A stretch of DNA of 64,000 nt from an uncultured Bacteroides sp. (GTDB lineage Bacteria > Bacteroidota > Bacteroidia > Bacteroidales > Bacteroidaceae), in the NCBI GenBank assembly GCA_949294185.1, contig CASFGA010000008.1, forward strand, positions 95,367-159,366, given 5' to 3'. Below, one piece after another: positions 18,301-26,087 of the stretch; the first letter of the stretch is position 1; each line of letters begins with the position of its first letter. The notes below the pieces were generated by a model that was not told the DNA's origin, did not search any database, and worked only from the letters and a program-made list of their open reading frames with translations. The position numbers were made by a program, and so were the translations under genes.

Positions 18301-18594
18301 ACCTCCGTCCTTATTCATTATATATAAGTCCATGCTTCCTTCACGGGTGGAAGCGAAGGCAATCCGCTTTCCGTCAGGACTCCATATGGGGTGTGTGTCG
18401 TGAGCGGAGTTTGTTGTCAGTTGGGTAGCCTTTCCTCCGGTTGAGGGAACCGTATAGATGTCGCCTTTGTAGGTGAAGGCAATCGTGCTTCCGTCGGGGG
18501 AAATGGCACAGTAACGCACCCATAAGGGATGGTCTTGGGCATTGATAGCCACTGCCATGCTCCATACGGCCAATGTCAGAAGTTTACGTTTCAT
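15340..18594 (-). CDS. Tricorn-like S41 peptidase with beta-propellers
   Basis: A 1084-residue secreted or periplasmic protease. Order: signal peptide (residues 1-19, ending INAQ), TolB/WD40-like propeller repeats to about residue 540 (SPDGKRIAFAST, SPDAKEVAFIL, SPDGKEIAYLEN), a very acidic-lysine linker at about 565-595, a second propeller-like region, a PDZ-like segment near 780-860 and a C-terminal S41 domain (VDTRHNGGGW; likely nucleophile Ser in NYSNAHG). Tricorn proteins degrade oligopeptides; substrate here unknown. It follows nothing in the same direction closely except the 89-aa gene 29 bases upstream. Confidence 0.92.
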   Translation of the reverse strand: MKRKLLTLAVWSMAVAINAQDHPLWVRYCAISPDGSTIAFTYKGDIYTVPSTGGKATQLTTNSAHDTHPIWSPDGKRIAFASTREGSMDLYIMNKDGGMPKRLTTHSGTETPITFRDNGHILFSASLMPDAKDMTFPDSQFPQVYEISTEGGRPAMFSSLPMEDISIRKDGALLYHDKKGYEDPWRKHHTSSITRDIWLSQSGEDGRNYRKLTSFKGEDRTPVWTADGQSFYYLSESQGSFNVFKRSIDGTSETQLTHHTKHPVRFLTAATDGTLCYGYNGEIYTVKEGGTPQKVSVNIVTDKNDKDLIRQIRTSGATEIALSPDAKEVAFILRGDVFVTSVEYKTTRQITDTPDQERSIDFAPDGRSIVYASERDGLWQIYQASLTKEDEKLFTYATDIKEERLTNTNVTSFQPQYSPDGKEIAYLENRTTLRVLNLKSKSVRTVMDGKYEYSYSDGDQWFEWSPDSHWLLSGYIGTGGWNNNDVALVNASGNGEIHNLTESGYTDSNAKWVLDGKAMIWESDRAGYRSHGSWGAESDVYIMFFDLDAYERFRMSKEELALVEEKEDENDDEDKKEADKKKKSSKDDKEKEVKPLTFDLENRFDRIVRLTVNSSQLGDAVLTPKGDKLYYLASFEGGYDLWEHDLKENKTQIILKDVGYSSLIADKKGENIYLCTRGNLKKIDIDKKEIKPIEFEAVFNYRPYGEREYMFEHIWQQVADKFYVENLHGTDWKGYKDSYSRFLPYINNNYDFQEMLSEMLGELNGSHTGARYRAPGATLQTASLGVFYDNSYTGDGLKIQEVIAKGPFAVKKTDVTAGCIIEKIDGQTIGKDMDYYPLLEGKAGKPVYLSIYNPADGKRFNVSVKAISASEESELLYKRWVKRNEQLVEKLSDGRIAYVHVQGMDSPSFRTVYSELLSDKNRNKEAVIVDTRHNGGGWLHDDLATLLSGKEYQRFVPRGQYIGSDPFNKWLKPSCVLVCEDNYSNAHGFPWVYQTLEIGKLIGTPVPGTMTAVWWETLIDPSIIFGIPQVGCMDMQGNYMENRELKPDIEVYNSPEKSQKGEDEQLEAAVREMLKEADRSKKAQ

Positions 18595-18623
18595 AAATAA
18601 ATGTGTGGTTAATATGCTTGGTT

Positions 18624-18893
18624 TTATCTTTTCTTTCTTTTCCGGAAGAAGCCTCGTATCCGTTGCAGCACCATCATGCCCGTGCGGATACCGTCATAAG
18701 CAGCTATGCCCGCATTGACATGCTGCAGGAGATTGTCCATTTTGCTCTTGCTCTGCTGGGGGGCGAACAGGTCTTCAGCCAACTCCTGTATGCGTTCGCG
18801 GGAGCTGCGGACTTCTGCTTTTTTTTCTTCCCGCAGGCGGGCGATTGATTCCATTGTATAGATGACAGTCGGTGTAGAGCTTTGTGAATCCAT
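18624..18893 (-). CDS. Small basic/coiled protein of the holin-YtxH cluster
   Basis: An 89-residue protein I do not recognise. It has a charged helical N-terminal half (residues 14-45, many Arg/Glu), a central amphipathic part and a strongly basic end (RGFFRKRKKR). There is no signal peptide or clear membrane helix, though residues 62-80 are mildly hydrophobic. It starts three bases after the stop of the holin-like gene and is kept with it, so the products probably act together at the envelope. Confidence 0.75.
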   Translation of the reverse strand: MDSQSSTPTVIYTMESIARLREEKKAEVRSSRERIQELAEDLFAPQQSKSKMDNLLQHVNAGIAAYDGIRTGMMVLQRIRGFFRKRKKR

Positions 18894-18896
18894 ATC

Positions 18897-19271
18897 TTAT
18901 TTTCCTTTTTTGGTATGTTCGTCTAAAAACAGCCTTGCAAGAAAGTTGACCATCGGCTGGAATATCAGCTGCTTGCGCTTTTGATAGATGAGGAGGGCAA
19001 GAATCAATACGATGCCCCCTATCACGGCATATCCTCCGATGAGGCTTCCCACCAGCGGAGCGATGGCGTAAACCAGCATAAAGGAAAAATAAAAGAGCGC
19101 CATCATGCCAAGTATCACCAGGAGCAGAATCAGGATAAGGGTAGAAAGCAGGATGGTAAGCTTTTCTACCAGATCAAGTTTCAGATATTGCCCTTGCAGC
19201 TCTATATATTTGCGTATTTCCTTGAATAAGGCTTCCAGATTGTCTATGCTTTTGTCGTTGGCAAACATCAT
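18897..19271 (-). CDS. Holin-like membrane protein (phage holin family, PF07332 type)
   Basis: A 124-residue protein with a charged N-terminal helix, two long hydrophobic segments (about residues 41-66 and 70-98) and a basic C-terminus. This is the layout of the widespread chromosomal 'phage holin family'/DUF1469 proteins, which are not phage genes in most cases. No phage neighbours are present. It sits between YtxH and the 89-aa gene; this trio is common in Bacteroidetes as a presumed envelope-stress module. Confidence 0.82.
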   Translation of the reverse strand: MMFANDKSIDNLEALFKEIRKYIELQGQYLKLDLVEKLTILLSTLILILLLVILGMMALFYFSFMLVYAIAPLVGSLIGGYAVIGGIVLILALLIYQKRKQLIFQPMVNFLARLFLDEHTKKGK

Positions 19272-19291
19272 GTCTTTCGGATTGGTTGATG

Positions 19292-19330
19292 AAAAAGGCA
19301 GACCTTTGCCGTGAAGGCAAAAGTCTGCCC
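19292..19330 (-). terminator. Terminator between ytxH and holin-like genes
   Basis: Stem GGCAGACCTTTGCC / GGCAAAAGTCTGCC; on the minus strand it is followed by TTTTTC. It lies between the ytxH stop and the holin-like start, so it should cut down read-through within the cluster. Confidence 0.75.
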
Positions 19331-19342
19331 GAAAATCTCTAG

Positions 19343-19546
19343 TTATTCAGCATCTTTCACTTCTGCCGCAATCTGGTCAACCAAGTCGTCCATCTCGTCA
19401 CGATTCAGTCTGATTCCTTTTTTGCGGAGAACTTCAGCAATCTTTCTGCGTGTATCCTCGCCTTTTTCCGGGGCGAACAGAATACCGGCTGCTGCTCCCA
19501 AGGTAACACCGCCTAAGAATGCAGCTACAATACTTAATGCTTTCAT
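19343..19546 (-). CDS. YtxH domain protein
   Basis: A 67-residue protein: one membrane helix (residues 3-25) followed by the YtxH hallmark GILFAPEKGEDTRRKI and an acidic, helical tail. YtxH proteins are small general-stress membrane proteins of unknown biochemistry. It is the first gene of the small envelope cluster and is separated from the next gene by a terminator, suggesting it is made in excess over the downstream products. Confidence 0.88.
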   Translation of the reverse strand: MKALSIVAAFLGGVTLGAAAGILFAPEKGEDTRRKIAEVLRKKGIRLNRDEMDDLVDQIAAEVKDAE

Positions 19547-19914
19547 ACTGTTTTGATTTTATGTTATTACTCTACAAATCTAATAAAATATCCCGATACA
19601 TGGTTGTTTTTTCTAAGAAATTTCTGTTTGGCGTCGGGTTTCTCTGCTTTTTTCCGGGAAAATTCTTTTTTTGTCAGAAAATAAAATGTGGCTGATGCCT
19701 GTGGAAAAACATTTCCGTATCATTGGAAAAGCCGTTTCACCTTGTTGGCATGCGGGGAAGACTGGTTGCGGATGAAAAAAGTCTCTTTCCATCGTTTCTT
19801 GCGGATGTGCGTACAGGCCGTTTAATATTAACAGAAATTAAGAGAGTAGATGGTTTTATATTGCTACTTTTGCATGATAAAAATGATAATATCTAACTAA
19901 ATCGATAAGAAACA
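19547..19914. other. Divergent intergenic region between ytxH and SPOR gene
   Basis: 368 AT-rich bases with no supportable ORF. It contains the plus-strand TACTTTTG box at 19865-19872 and must hold the ytxH promoter. No repeats or RNA structure recognised. Confidence 0.5.
19865..19872 (+). promoter_or_regulatory. Bacteroides-type -7 box (TACTTTTG)
   Basis: TACTTTTG matches TAnnTTTG, 42 bases before the SPOR lipoprotein start. Confidence 0.6.
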
Positions 19915-20415
19915 ATGAAAAAGATTGCTGTATTAGGAATGGGACTGTGTGTGGCATTGGCATTCTCTTCCTGCAAATCAAGTGAGAGTGCCTATAAAAG
20001 AGCTTATGAAAAGGCCAAACAACAGGAACTGGCGGAGGCTGCTGCCACTCAGGAAGAACCGGCTGCGGTTGAAACGGCACCCGTGGTAGAGACAGCTCCG
20101 GTAACGACCCCGGCTCCGGCTGCTCCTGTCCGTGAGGAAAAGGTTGAGCTGGTATCGGGAAACGGGCTGAAGGCTTATAGCGTTATCTGCGGAAGCTTTG
20201 GTGTGAAAGCCAATGCCGACGGACTGAAGACATGGCTTGACGGTGAAGGATATGACGCAAAGGTGGTGTATAATGCAGCGAACAATATGTATCGCGTGGC
20301 TGTAGAGTCATTCGACACTCGCGATGAGGCGGCGCGCGCAAGAGATGCATTCAAGGCAAAATATCCGAGCCGTGAAGATTTTCAGGGTTCATGGTTGCTT
20401 TACCGCGTGCACTGA
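19915..20415 (+). CDS. SPOR-domain lipoprotein
   Basis: A 166-residue lipoprotein: signal with lipobox FSSC (Cys20), a charged helix, a Pro/Ala/Thr/Val-rich flexible spacer (about residues 45-75) and a C-terminal SPOR domain (residues 87-166, YSVICGSFGVKANADGLKTWL). SPOR domains bind septal, peptide-free peptidoglycan strands, so the protein is expected at the division site on the periplasmic side. It is monocistronic, bounded by its own -7 box and a T8 terminator. Confidence 0.93.
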   Translation: MKKIAVLGMGLCVALAFSSCKSSESAYKRAYEKAKQQELAEAAATQEEPAAVETAPVVETAPVTTPAPAAPVREEKVELVSGNGLKAYSVICGSFGVKANADGLKTWLDGEGYDAKVVYNAANNMYRVAVESFDTRDEAARARDAFKAKYPSREDFQGSWLLYRVH

Positions 20416-20458
20416 TTGTCCGGATATAAGATTTATTGCTCCAAAAGTCGGAGATTAA

Positions 20459-20488
20459 AAGCGTCAGTATGAATACTGTCGCTTTTTT
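20459..20488 (+). terminator. Terminator after SPOR gene
   Basis: Stem GCGTCAGTAT / ATACTGTCGC with one mismatch, followed by eight T. The next gene's -7 box begins four bases beyond the T run, so terminator and promoter are packed together. Confidence 0.85.
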
Positions 20489-20491
20489 TTA

Positions 20492-20499
20492 TACCTTTG
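20492..20499 (+). promoter_or_regulatory. Bacteroides-type -7 box (TACCTTTG)
   Basis: TACCTTTG directly after the preceding terminator, 33 bases before the PCMD-protein ATG at 20533. Confidence 0.62.
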
Positions 20500-20532
20500 C
20501 AGCGTAAAAAACAAATAAAAAAGTACGGAAGC

Positions 20533-21486
20533 ATGAAATTTTTAATAAGCTTTTCGCTCGCGGTACTTTCTTTTGCTGCGCTGCACGCACAGGAAAAGGT
20601 CGTTCCCATAAAGTATGGAGATATGGAGCAGTGGGTAACACGCCGCATTCATGAGTCAGGGATTATCGGTGGAAACACGAAGCTGCTTTATGAGCTTGGC
20701 CCAACCCAGGAAATCGACGGGAATGTGGCTTACGTTAACCAGGGAGGCTCTCCGTGGGCGAATTCCAATGTGATGGCCAAGGTGATGGGAATTGTCAAGA
20801 CCAATACCAGCGTTTATCCGGAAAAGCGTGAAGAGGGAGGATACTGCGTCCGTCTGGAAACGCATATCGAGAAGGTGAAGGTGTTGGGGCTGATTAATAT
20901 CACGGTACTGGCTTCGGGCTCGATGTTTCTGGGCGATATGAAAGAGCCTATAACGGGGACAAAAGACGGAGAGAAGGCTCTGAATATGGGCATTCCCTTT
21001 ACTTCTCGTCCTAAGGCGGTGCGTTATGACTATAAGGTGGAGATGTCGGGAGAGCCGAACCGCATCCGTCAGACCGGATTCAGCCGCAAGGAGACCATTC
21101 CGGGACAGGATTGTGCCATCATGACCTGTCTGCTCCAGAAGCGTACCGAGGACAAGGACGGAAACATCATAGCCAAGCGCATCGGAACCGTCGCTGTAAA
21201 GTACAGTCGTTCTGAGGGATGGAAAAACGGAGTAACGTATGAAATCATGTATGGCGATATCACCCGCGACAGCCGCTATGTGCCCGACCTGATGAAATTG
21301 GGGGTAGGCCATTATTATGCCCGCAACAAGAAGGGAGAAAGCGTGCTGATTCAGGAAACGGGATGGGCTGATGCCGACGAACAGCCCACTCATCTGATTT
21401 TACAGTTTACATCCAGTCTGGGCGGAGCGTTTGTAGGCTCGCCGGGGAATAAGCTTTGGGTTGACAATGTAAGTCTGGTATACTGA
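20533..21486 (+). CDS. PCMD-domain (putative carbohydrate metabolism) exported protein
   Basis: A 317-residue exported protein with a signal peptide cleaved near LHAQ (residues 1-19). The body fits the Bacteroides PCMD/PF13201 beta-sandwich domain: DMEQWVTR near the start, a GMPFTSRPKAVRYDYKV-like strand (here GIPFTSRPKAVRYDYKVEMS) and the LWVDNVSLVY end. Such domains occur in surface glycan-utilisation proteins, but binding partner is unknown. The start at ATG 20533 is preferred because upstream codons run into the promoter. A strong terminator closes the unit. Confidence 0.88.
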   Translation: MKFLISFSLAVLSFAALHAQEKVVPIKYGDMEQWVTRRIHESGIIGGNTKLLYELGPTQEIDGNVAYVNQGGSPWANSNVMAKVMGIVKTNTSVYPEKREEGGYCVRLETHIEKVKVLGLINITVLASGSMFLGDMKEPITGTKDGEKALNMGIPFTSRPKAVRYDYKVEMSGEPNRIRQTGFSRKETIPGQDCAIMTCLLQKRTEDKDGNIIAKRIGTVAVKYSRSEGWKNGVTYEIMYGDITRDSRYVPDLMKLGVGHYYARNKKGESVLIQETGWADADEQPTHLILQFTSSLGGAFVGSPGNKLWVDNVSLVY

Positions 21487-21534
21487 TCCGGCCTCTTGAA
21501 AATGTCCGGTGATTTTTCGGAAAATCAAGACAAG

Positions 21535-21576
21535 TCCTGCAAAACCGATGGTACAACCGGTTTTGCAGGATTTTTT
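21535..21576 (+). terminator. Terminator after PCMD gene
   Basis: Perfect 12-bp stem TCCTGCAAAACC / GGTTTTGCAGGA followed by TTTTTTAT. Confidence 0.9.
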
Positions 21577-21666
21577 ATATTCTTTTGTCATTTATCCTTA
21601 TCGGAGATTGCTTTTTGTGACAGTCTTGCCTAAAACTATTCACTTTGCAGATTTCAGGCATAGGGC

Positions 21667-22545
21667 TTAAAGAATATTGCCGGAGGGTACAAGAATGACT
21701 TTTCTGCTTTTTTCTCGGTCTTCATGATACATTCTGATGTATTCCGCGGCCATTCTTTTTCTGTATTCCGGCGGAACCACCCCTTTGAATAAAAGGGATA
21801 GCTCGTTTTGTATCGGTTGACTTTCCAGATAGGCTGCCAACTGCTCTTCGGTTGCAAAGTGATATTCATTCTCTTCCATATAACACGCATTGACCAAATA
21901 AGTTATGGTTCTGTAGATTTCCCAGTCGAGTGCCTTCTTCATGCTGGATGCCGAATAGTTTTTCTTTTCGACAAGACTTTTCAGCCATTCGGCACTGTTG
22001 TTCATATTGCGCAGCTTAATCTGCATCCGCGTTATGTCATCCACAATGTTCCTGTCTATCAGCAGCAATATCCGGTCGGAAAAGATGGCGGAATCGGTCG
22101 GCAGTTTGAGATTTTCGAAATGGATGGATGCCGGTTTCATCCTTTTGTTTTCTGGTTTGGCTATTTCAAATCTCAGTTTGATCAGTATGCGCAGATTGGC
22201 TTTCAAGTGTCGGGTCATATCCTTGAACTCGGAGAAGAATATCTTTCTCAGATGTTCTTCTTCTTCAATCTTGTTTTTAAGATTCGTCTTTATTCCGAAC
22301 AACCAAGAAAATACGGCTGTAAATAGAGGGATGAGGATGGAACAAACTTCTAGCACCTTTTTGATGTCGAAGTGTTGAGCCTTATTTACTATAGAGTAAA
22401 CGATAAAGAGCAAGATTAGCGATGCAATCAAAAAGGAAAATACCCAAATAAGGCGTACATAAAATTTGTATTGCCTGTCTTTTGCGGTTGAATGTTTTTT
22501 TTGAACGGTGGCTTCTTCGTCTTTTTTAGTCCGATTTGTTTTCAT
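21667..22545 (-). CDS. Two-helix membrane protein, unknown function
   Basis: A 292-residue protein that I do not recognise. The first 28 residues are charged and Lys/Thr-rich, then come two membrane helices (about residues 30-52 and 66-84), and the remaining ~200 residues are a helical, Lys/Arg/Glu-rich cytoplasmic domain (KIEEEEHLRKIFFSEF, then MRHLKANLRILIKLRFE). Base composition is visibly more AT-rich than flanking genes, and it has no conserved partners here, which could mean recent acquisition. It could be a chemoreceptor-like or defence-type sensor, but nothing in the sequence shows that. Confidence 0.72.
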   Translation of the reverse strand: MKTNRTKKDEEATVQKKHSTAKDRQYKFYVRLIWVFSFLIASLILLFIVYSIVNKAQHFDIKKVLEVCSILIPLFTAVFSWLFGIKTNLKNKIEEEEHLRKIFFSEFKDMTRHLKANLRILIKLRFEIAKPENKRMKPASIHFENLKLPTDSAIFSDRILLLIDRNIVDDITRMQIKLRNMNNSAEWLKSLVEKKNYSASSMKKALDWEIYRTITYLVNACYMEENEYHFATEEQLAAYLESQPIQNELSLLFKGVVPPEYRKRMAAEYIRMYHEDREKSRKVILVPSGNIL

Positions 22546-22625
22546 GGTCTTCAGATATTAGGTTTATAAGTGGGTTTCTGTTTCTGCAAAAGGATAAGCT
22601 GAATGTCTATCGGGAATGCCAGAAT

Positions 22626-24275
22626 TCATGAATCCTCGTCACATTCCGACAAAGCCTTGAATATCGGCCGGGTGGATTGCGATTCGGTCTCGAATCCGTA
22701 CCAATAGCAGCGGTGGCTGGCCTTGTCTTCAAGTCTGCATAGGCGGAGATTGTCCTGATATTGTCCGTAGACCGTCTGCCAACTGTCGGGAGGAGCGACA
22801 TGCTTGGTACGTACTTTTTCGGCCGGCTGCTTTTTCAGCGACATTCCGGCCTCTATCCATGCCAGGCTGACGGCAGTGGCATAATCGGGGTAATGTCCTT
22901 TACAGAAGTCGTAGAGAAGGATTCCCCGCCGCTCAAGGCTCAGCGGTTGGTCGATGACATGCAGGCGGGTCAGGTAGTCTAAAAAGAGCGGAAGGAAGTT
23001 TTCCTTTTCGACAATCAGCGAACGGGTGACAGACTGCCAGGCGGGTGTGTTGTAAAATCCGTCCAACAGGCGGGAAAGCAGGCGGGCTGTCTGGAGTTCG
23101 TCAGGGGTGATTTCATTGGTTTGCAGCACTTCATAGGGTGGAAGCGGTGAAAAGCGGATGCCTAACTCGGGGGCGCGACGGTGCATCTCTGTTCCGGGAA
23201 GCAGCTTCAGCGATTCTAACTGTATTTCTCCGGCCCGGTATGCTGCCAAGGTACGGATGTCTTCAAAGATTTCTTCCAGCCGGTAAAGGGGCAGTCCGGC
23301 AATCAGGTCTGCATGAGTCTCCATGTTCGGCAGGGAGCACAGAAACTTTAATCCTTGCAAGGCTTCGGACAAGTCCCCTTGACGGCGGCATTGATCAAGC
23401 ACCGTCTTGCGCAAGCTTTGGATGCCCGCCTCCAGATGGAGCAGGCCTTCCGGCATGTTTGACAGTGCTTCTTTCAGTTCGTCCGACAGCAAGGCCGGGT
23501 GTATCTCTAAGTGAAAACGGATGTCCGGAAATTCACAAAAAAGGTTGAGCAGGGCCTTTGCACGGCGGTTGTTATAATTGAATGTGCGGTCTAATACCCG
23601 GATATTCCGGATTCCATGCCGGTGGATTTCCGATATGCGCTCACGAATGACAGAGATGGGCAGTGTGCGGACAGGCTTTTCGCCTCCACTTACGCAGAAG
23701 GCGCAGGTGTTGAAACACCCGCGTGTGGTTTCAAGCTGCACGAATGGCTTGTCCCAATTGAAGAATCGGCTTTGCTCCGGATTGGCCAGACGGTCGAAAT
23801 CCAAGACGCGTGCCAGACCGTTGTCATGATAATCACCTGCATTGTCTATATAGCATAGCCCTGTAATGTCGTGCCATTCCGCAGGGTCTTGCCATACGTT
23901 CAGCCAGCGGGGGAACATCTCTTCTCCTTCTCCGCGGAATACACAGTCGACAAACGGATTCCTTCTTAAGAAACCTTCATTGTCTCCCAAGAATTCAGGC
24001 CCTCCTAAGATGATGCGGCACTGGGGAAGCAGTGCGTGGACACGGCTCAGTATGTGGATAAGTGCTTCGTGGTTGAACAGCCAACAGGTAGCGGCAATCA
24101 TGTCCGGCCTTTTCCGGGATATTTCACCGGCAATCATGCCCGGATTCTCATTGACGGTGGCGGAAGCCCTGTCCCATTCCCATGTCAAGTTGTCCTTTGT
24201 CTGTGCATGCAGGGCGGGAAGTGCCAGTGAAGAGTGGGCATAAGAGCTGTTCAAGTCAAGCCAGAGGATTTTCAT
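22626..24275 (-). CDS. B12-binding-domain radical SAM protein (DUF4080)
   Basis: A 549-residue protein with an N-terminal cobalamin-binding-like Rossmann domain (residues 1-130, starting MKILWLDLNSSYAHSS), a radical SAM core with ETTRGCFNTCAFC (CxxxCxxC near residue 190) and a C-terminal DUF4080. The family lacks a confirmed reaction; domain order suggests a cobalamin-dependent methyl or alkyl transfer, but the B12 domain lacks a clear DxHxxG, so cobalamin binding is uncertain. It is a lone gene upstream of prs in orientation. Confidence 0.88.
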   Translation of the reverse strand: MKILWLDLNSSYAHSSLALPALHAQTKDNLTWEWDRASATVNENPGMIAGEISRKRPDMIAATCWLFNHEALIHILSRVHALLPQCRIILGGPEFLGDNEGFLRRNPFVDCVFRGEGEEMFPRWLNVWQDPAEWHDITGLCYIDNAGDYHDNGLARVLDFDRLANPEQSRFFNWDKPFVQLETTRGCFNTCAFCVSGGEKPVRTLPISVIRERISEIHRHGIRNIRVLDRTFNYNNRRAKALLNLFCEFPDIRFHLEIHPALLSDELKEALSNMPEGLLHLEAGIQSLRKTVLDQCRRQGDLSEALQGLKFLCSLPNMETHADLIAGLPLYRLEEIFEDIRTLAAYRAGEIQLESLKLLPGTEMHRRAPELGIRFSPLPPYEVLQTNEITPDELQTARLLSRLLDGFYNTPAWQSVTRSLIVEKENFLPLFLDYLTRLHVIDQPLSLERRGILLYDFCKGHYPDYATAVSLAWIEAGMSLKKQPAEKVRTKHVAPPDSWQTVYGQYQDNLRLCRLEDKASHRCYWYGFETESQSTRPIFKALSECDEDS

Positions 24276-24376
24276 GAGCCGTTAGTATATAGTTCAGGCA
24301 TGGATTATGCAGAATGTCGCGGAATGTAAAGCACTGCTTTCCCGCCTGTTCTGCGCAAACCATGCCTGCCTGGATA

Positions 24377-25315
24377 TTAAATCAAATATTGTGAACTGAT
24401 AGATTCATTTGTCATCACCCTACGGATTGTCTCTGCGAACATGTCGGCAATGGAAAGTTGCTTGACTTTGGCGCAGCGGCTTGAGTAGGGAATACTGTCG
24501 GTGAATACCATTTCTTCCAGTTGGGAGTTTTGGACACGCTCGGAAGCCGGTCCCGACATGACACAGTGAGAGGCGATGGCACGCACGGAGCGGGCACCGG
24601 CTTCTTTCATGATGTCGGCAGCCTTGGTGATGGTGCCTGCGGTATCTACCATGTCGTCAATCAGAACAACATCCTTGTCCTTTACATTTCCGATAATCTG
24701 CATGGATGCCACGACATTGGCCTTTTCACGCGTCTTGTGGCAAAGCACCAGAGGAACATCGAGGAACTTGGCATAAGAGCTTGCACGTTTTGACCCGCCG
24801 ACATCGGGAGTCGCGATGACCAGATTGTCCAGATGCAGTGACTGGATGTAGGGGGCGAAAATGGTGGATGCATATAAATGGTCGACCGGAATGTCAAAGA
24901 AACCTTGAATCTGGTCTGCGTGAAGATCCATTGTAATCAGACGGTCGATGCCTGCCACCCTCAGCAAGTCTGCCACCAGTTTGGCTCCGATAGAGACACG
25001 CGGCTTGTCTTTGCGGTCTTGCCGGGCCCAACCGAAATAGGGGATGACGGCGATGATGCTTTTGGCCGAAGCACGCTTGGCAGCATCAATCATCAGAAGC
25101 AGTTCCATCAGGTTGTCTGAATTGGGGAAGGTAGACTGAACCAGGAATACGTATTGTCCGCGAATTGACTCTTCGTAGGAAACGGAAAATTCGCCGTCGG
25201 CGAAGTGTGTAATGTTCATATTACCAAGTTCACAGCCTAAACTGTTGCAGATTTTCTCTGCGAGATATCTCGAATTTGTACCCGAGAATACTTTAAAAGG
25301 TGTTGTTCCGCTCAT
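24377..25315 (-). CDS. prs: Ribose-phosphate pyrophosphokinase
   Basis: A 312-residue PRPP synthase of normal length. It makes 5-phosphoribosyl-1-diphosphate from ribose-5-phosphate and ATP for purine, pyrimidine, NAD, His and Trp synthesis. Diagnostic pieces are the flag region YFGWARQDRKDKPRVSIGAK, the metal-binding DLHADQIQGFFD and the PRPP loop VLIDDMVDTAGTI. A -7 box (25353-25360) lies 38 bases upstream. No other gene shares its operon. Confidence 0.98.
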   Translation of the reverse strand: MSGTTPFKVFSGTNSRYLAEKICNSLGCELGNMNITHFADGEFSVSYEESIRGQYVFLVQSTFPNSDNLMELLLMIDAAKRASAKSIIAVIPYFGWARQDRKDKPRVSIGAKLVADLLRVAGIDRLITMDLHADQIQGFFDIPVDHLYASTIFAPYIQSLHLDNLVIATPDVGGSKRASSYAKFLDVPLVLCHKTREKANVVASMQIIGNVKDKDVVLIDDMVDTAGTITKAADIMKEAGARSVRAIASHCVMSGPASERVQNSQLEEMVFTDSIPYSSRCAKVKQLSIADMFAETIRRVMTNESISSQYLI

Positions 25316-25352
25316 TTCTTTATGTGATTATAGCTAACAATTTTATAAGATG

Positions 25353-25360
25353 CAAATTTA
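25353..25360 (-). promoter_or_regulatory. Bacteroides-type -7 box (TAAATTTG) for prs
   Basis: Minus-strand TAAATTTG, followed by an AT-rich leader to the prs start. Confidence 0.62.
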
Positions 25361-25421
25361 CGCCATTTCTTTAAGTCGGACAAGATTTTCCGGTAAAAAT
25401 TGAAGCCTGCTAGCGGGATAT

Positions 25422-26030
25422 TTAGTCGGCAAGGTCTCTCAGTTTGCGGAAATAGGCGATGAGCGCCTGATAGTTGTTGTCGGTAGACGGATTGAATTTG
25501 TTCCACAGACATCCCATTACGGCTGCTCCTCCGAACCCGAAGTCTTTTACGCGCAGGATGTTGTTTTCATCCACGCCCCCCAGCGCCATCACTTTTTTGT
25601 CGATGATGCCTTTGCGGGTCGCTTCACGGATTGTTTCGGGAGTAAAGGCCGAGTTGTATCCCGGTTTGGAGATACTGTCGAATATCGGGCTTAGGAATAC
25701 ATAGTCGCAGTTCTTCTTGTCTGCCTCCACTTCTTCGAGCGTATGGCAGGATGCACTGACATGTCCGGAATAGTTGTCGGGGACAATGGGATTCCGGCTG
25801 CTGAGATGAATGCCTTTCAGCTTATATTCGTTTTTCAGATAGAAATGGTCGTGCATCACGATGCGTTTTCTGTATTTCTCCGGGATGAGTGTCAGCAGAC
25901 GTTCGGCATATACGGAAGCTGTGTCAGGCTTGCGCAGATGCAGCACATCCAGTCCTTCGTCGAAAAGATTGGTTATTATCTGGTCTTCCTCCACAAAATA
26001 ATGGGGAGTCGTTATCAGTATCAGTTTCAT
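25422..26030 (-). CDS. TenI/ThiE-like protein
   Basis: A 202-residue TIM-barrel protein of the thiamine-phosphate synthase/TenI superfamily. It keeps the ThiE-like GLDVLHLRKP, KGIHLSSR, SASCHTLEE and YVFLSPIFDS blocks and the terminal GGAAVMGCLW phosphate-binding region. Since a full ThiE is encoded in the thi operon, this copy may be TenI (aromatising thiazole tautomerase) or a paralogue of ThiE. It lies just after the thi operon but has its own TAACTTTG box (26053-26060), so it can be made independently of the TPP riboswitch. Confidence 0.85.
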   Translation of the reverse strand: MKLILITTPHYFVEEDQIITNLFDEGLDVLHLRKPDTASVYAERLLTLIPEKYRKRIVMHDHFYLKNEYKLKGIHLSSRNPIVPDNYSGHVSASCHTLEEVEADKKNCDYVFLSPIFDSISKPGYNSAFTPETIREATRKGIIDKKVMALGGVDENNILRVKDFGFGGAAVMGCLWNKFNPSTDNNYQALIAYFRKLRDLAD

Positions 26031-26052
26031 CTTTAAATCGAAATATTGGCGG

Positions 26053-26060
26053 CAAAGTTA
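26053..26060 (-). promoter_or_regulatory. Bacteroides-type -7 box (TAACTTTG) for TenI-like gene
   Basis: Minus-strand TAACTTTG in the 57-base gap between thiF stop and the TenI-like start, 23 bases before the start codon. Confidence 0.58.
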
Positions 26061-26087
26061 CAAAGCTCCGGCGTATCTCACAAATGT

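Noticed and set aside
18897..19271. Possible prophage because of a 'phage holin' family gene
   Set aside because: No integrase, capsid, tail or lysin genes nearby; the family is common in non-phage chromosomal loci.
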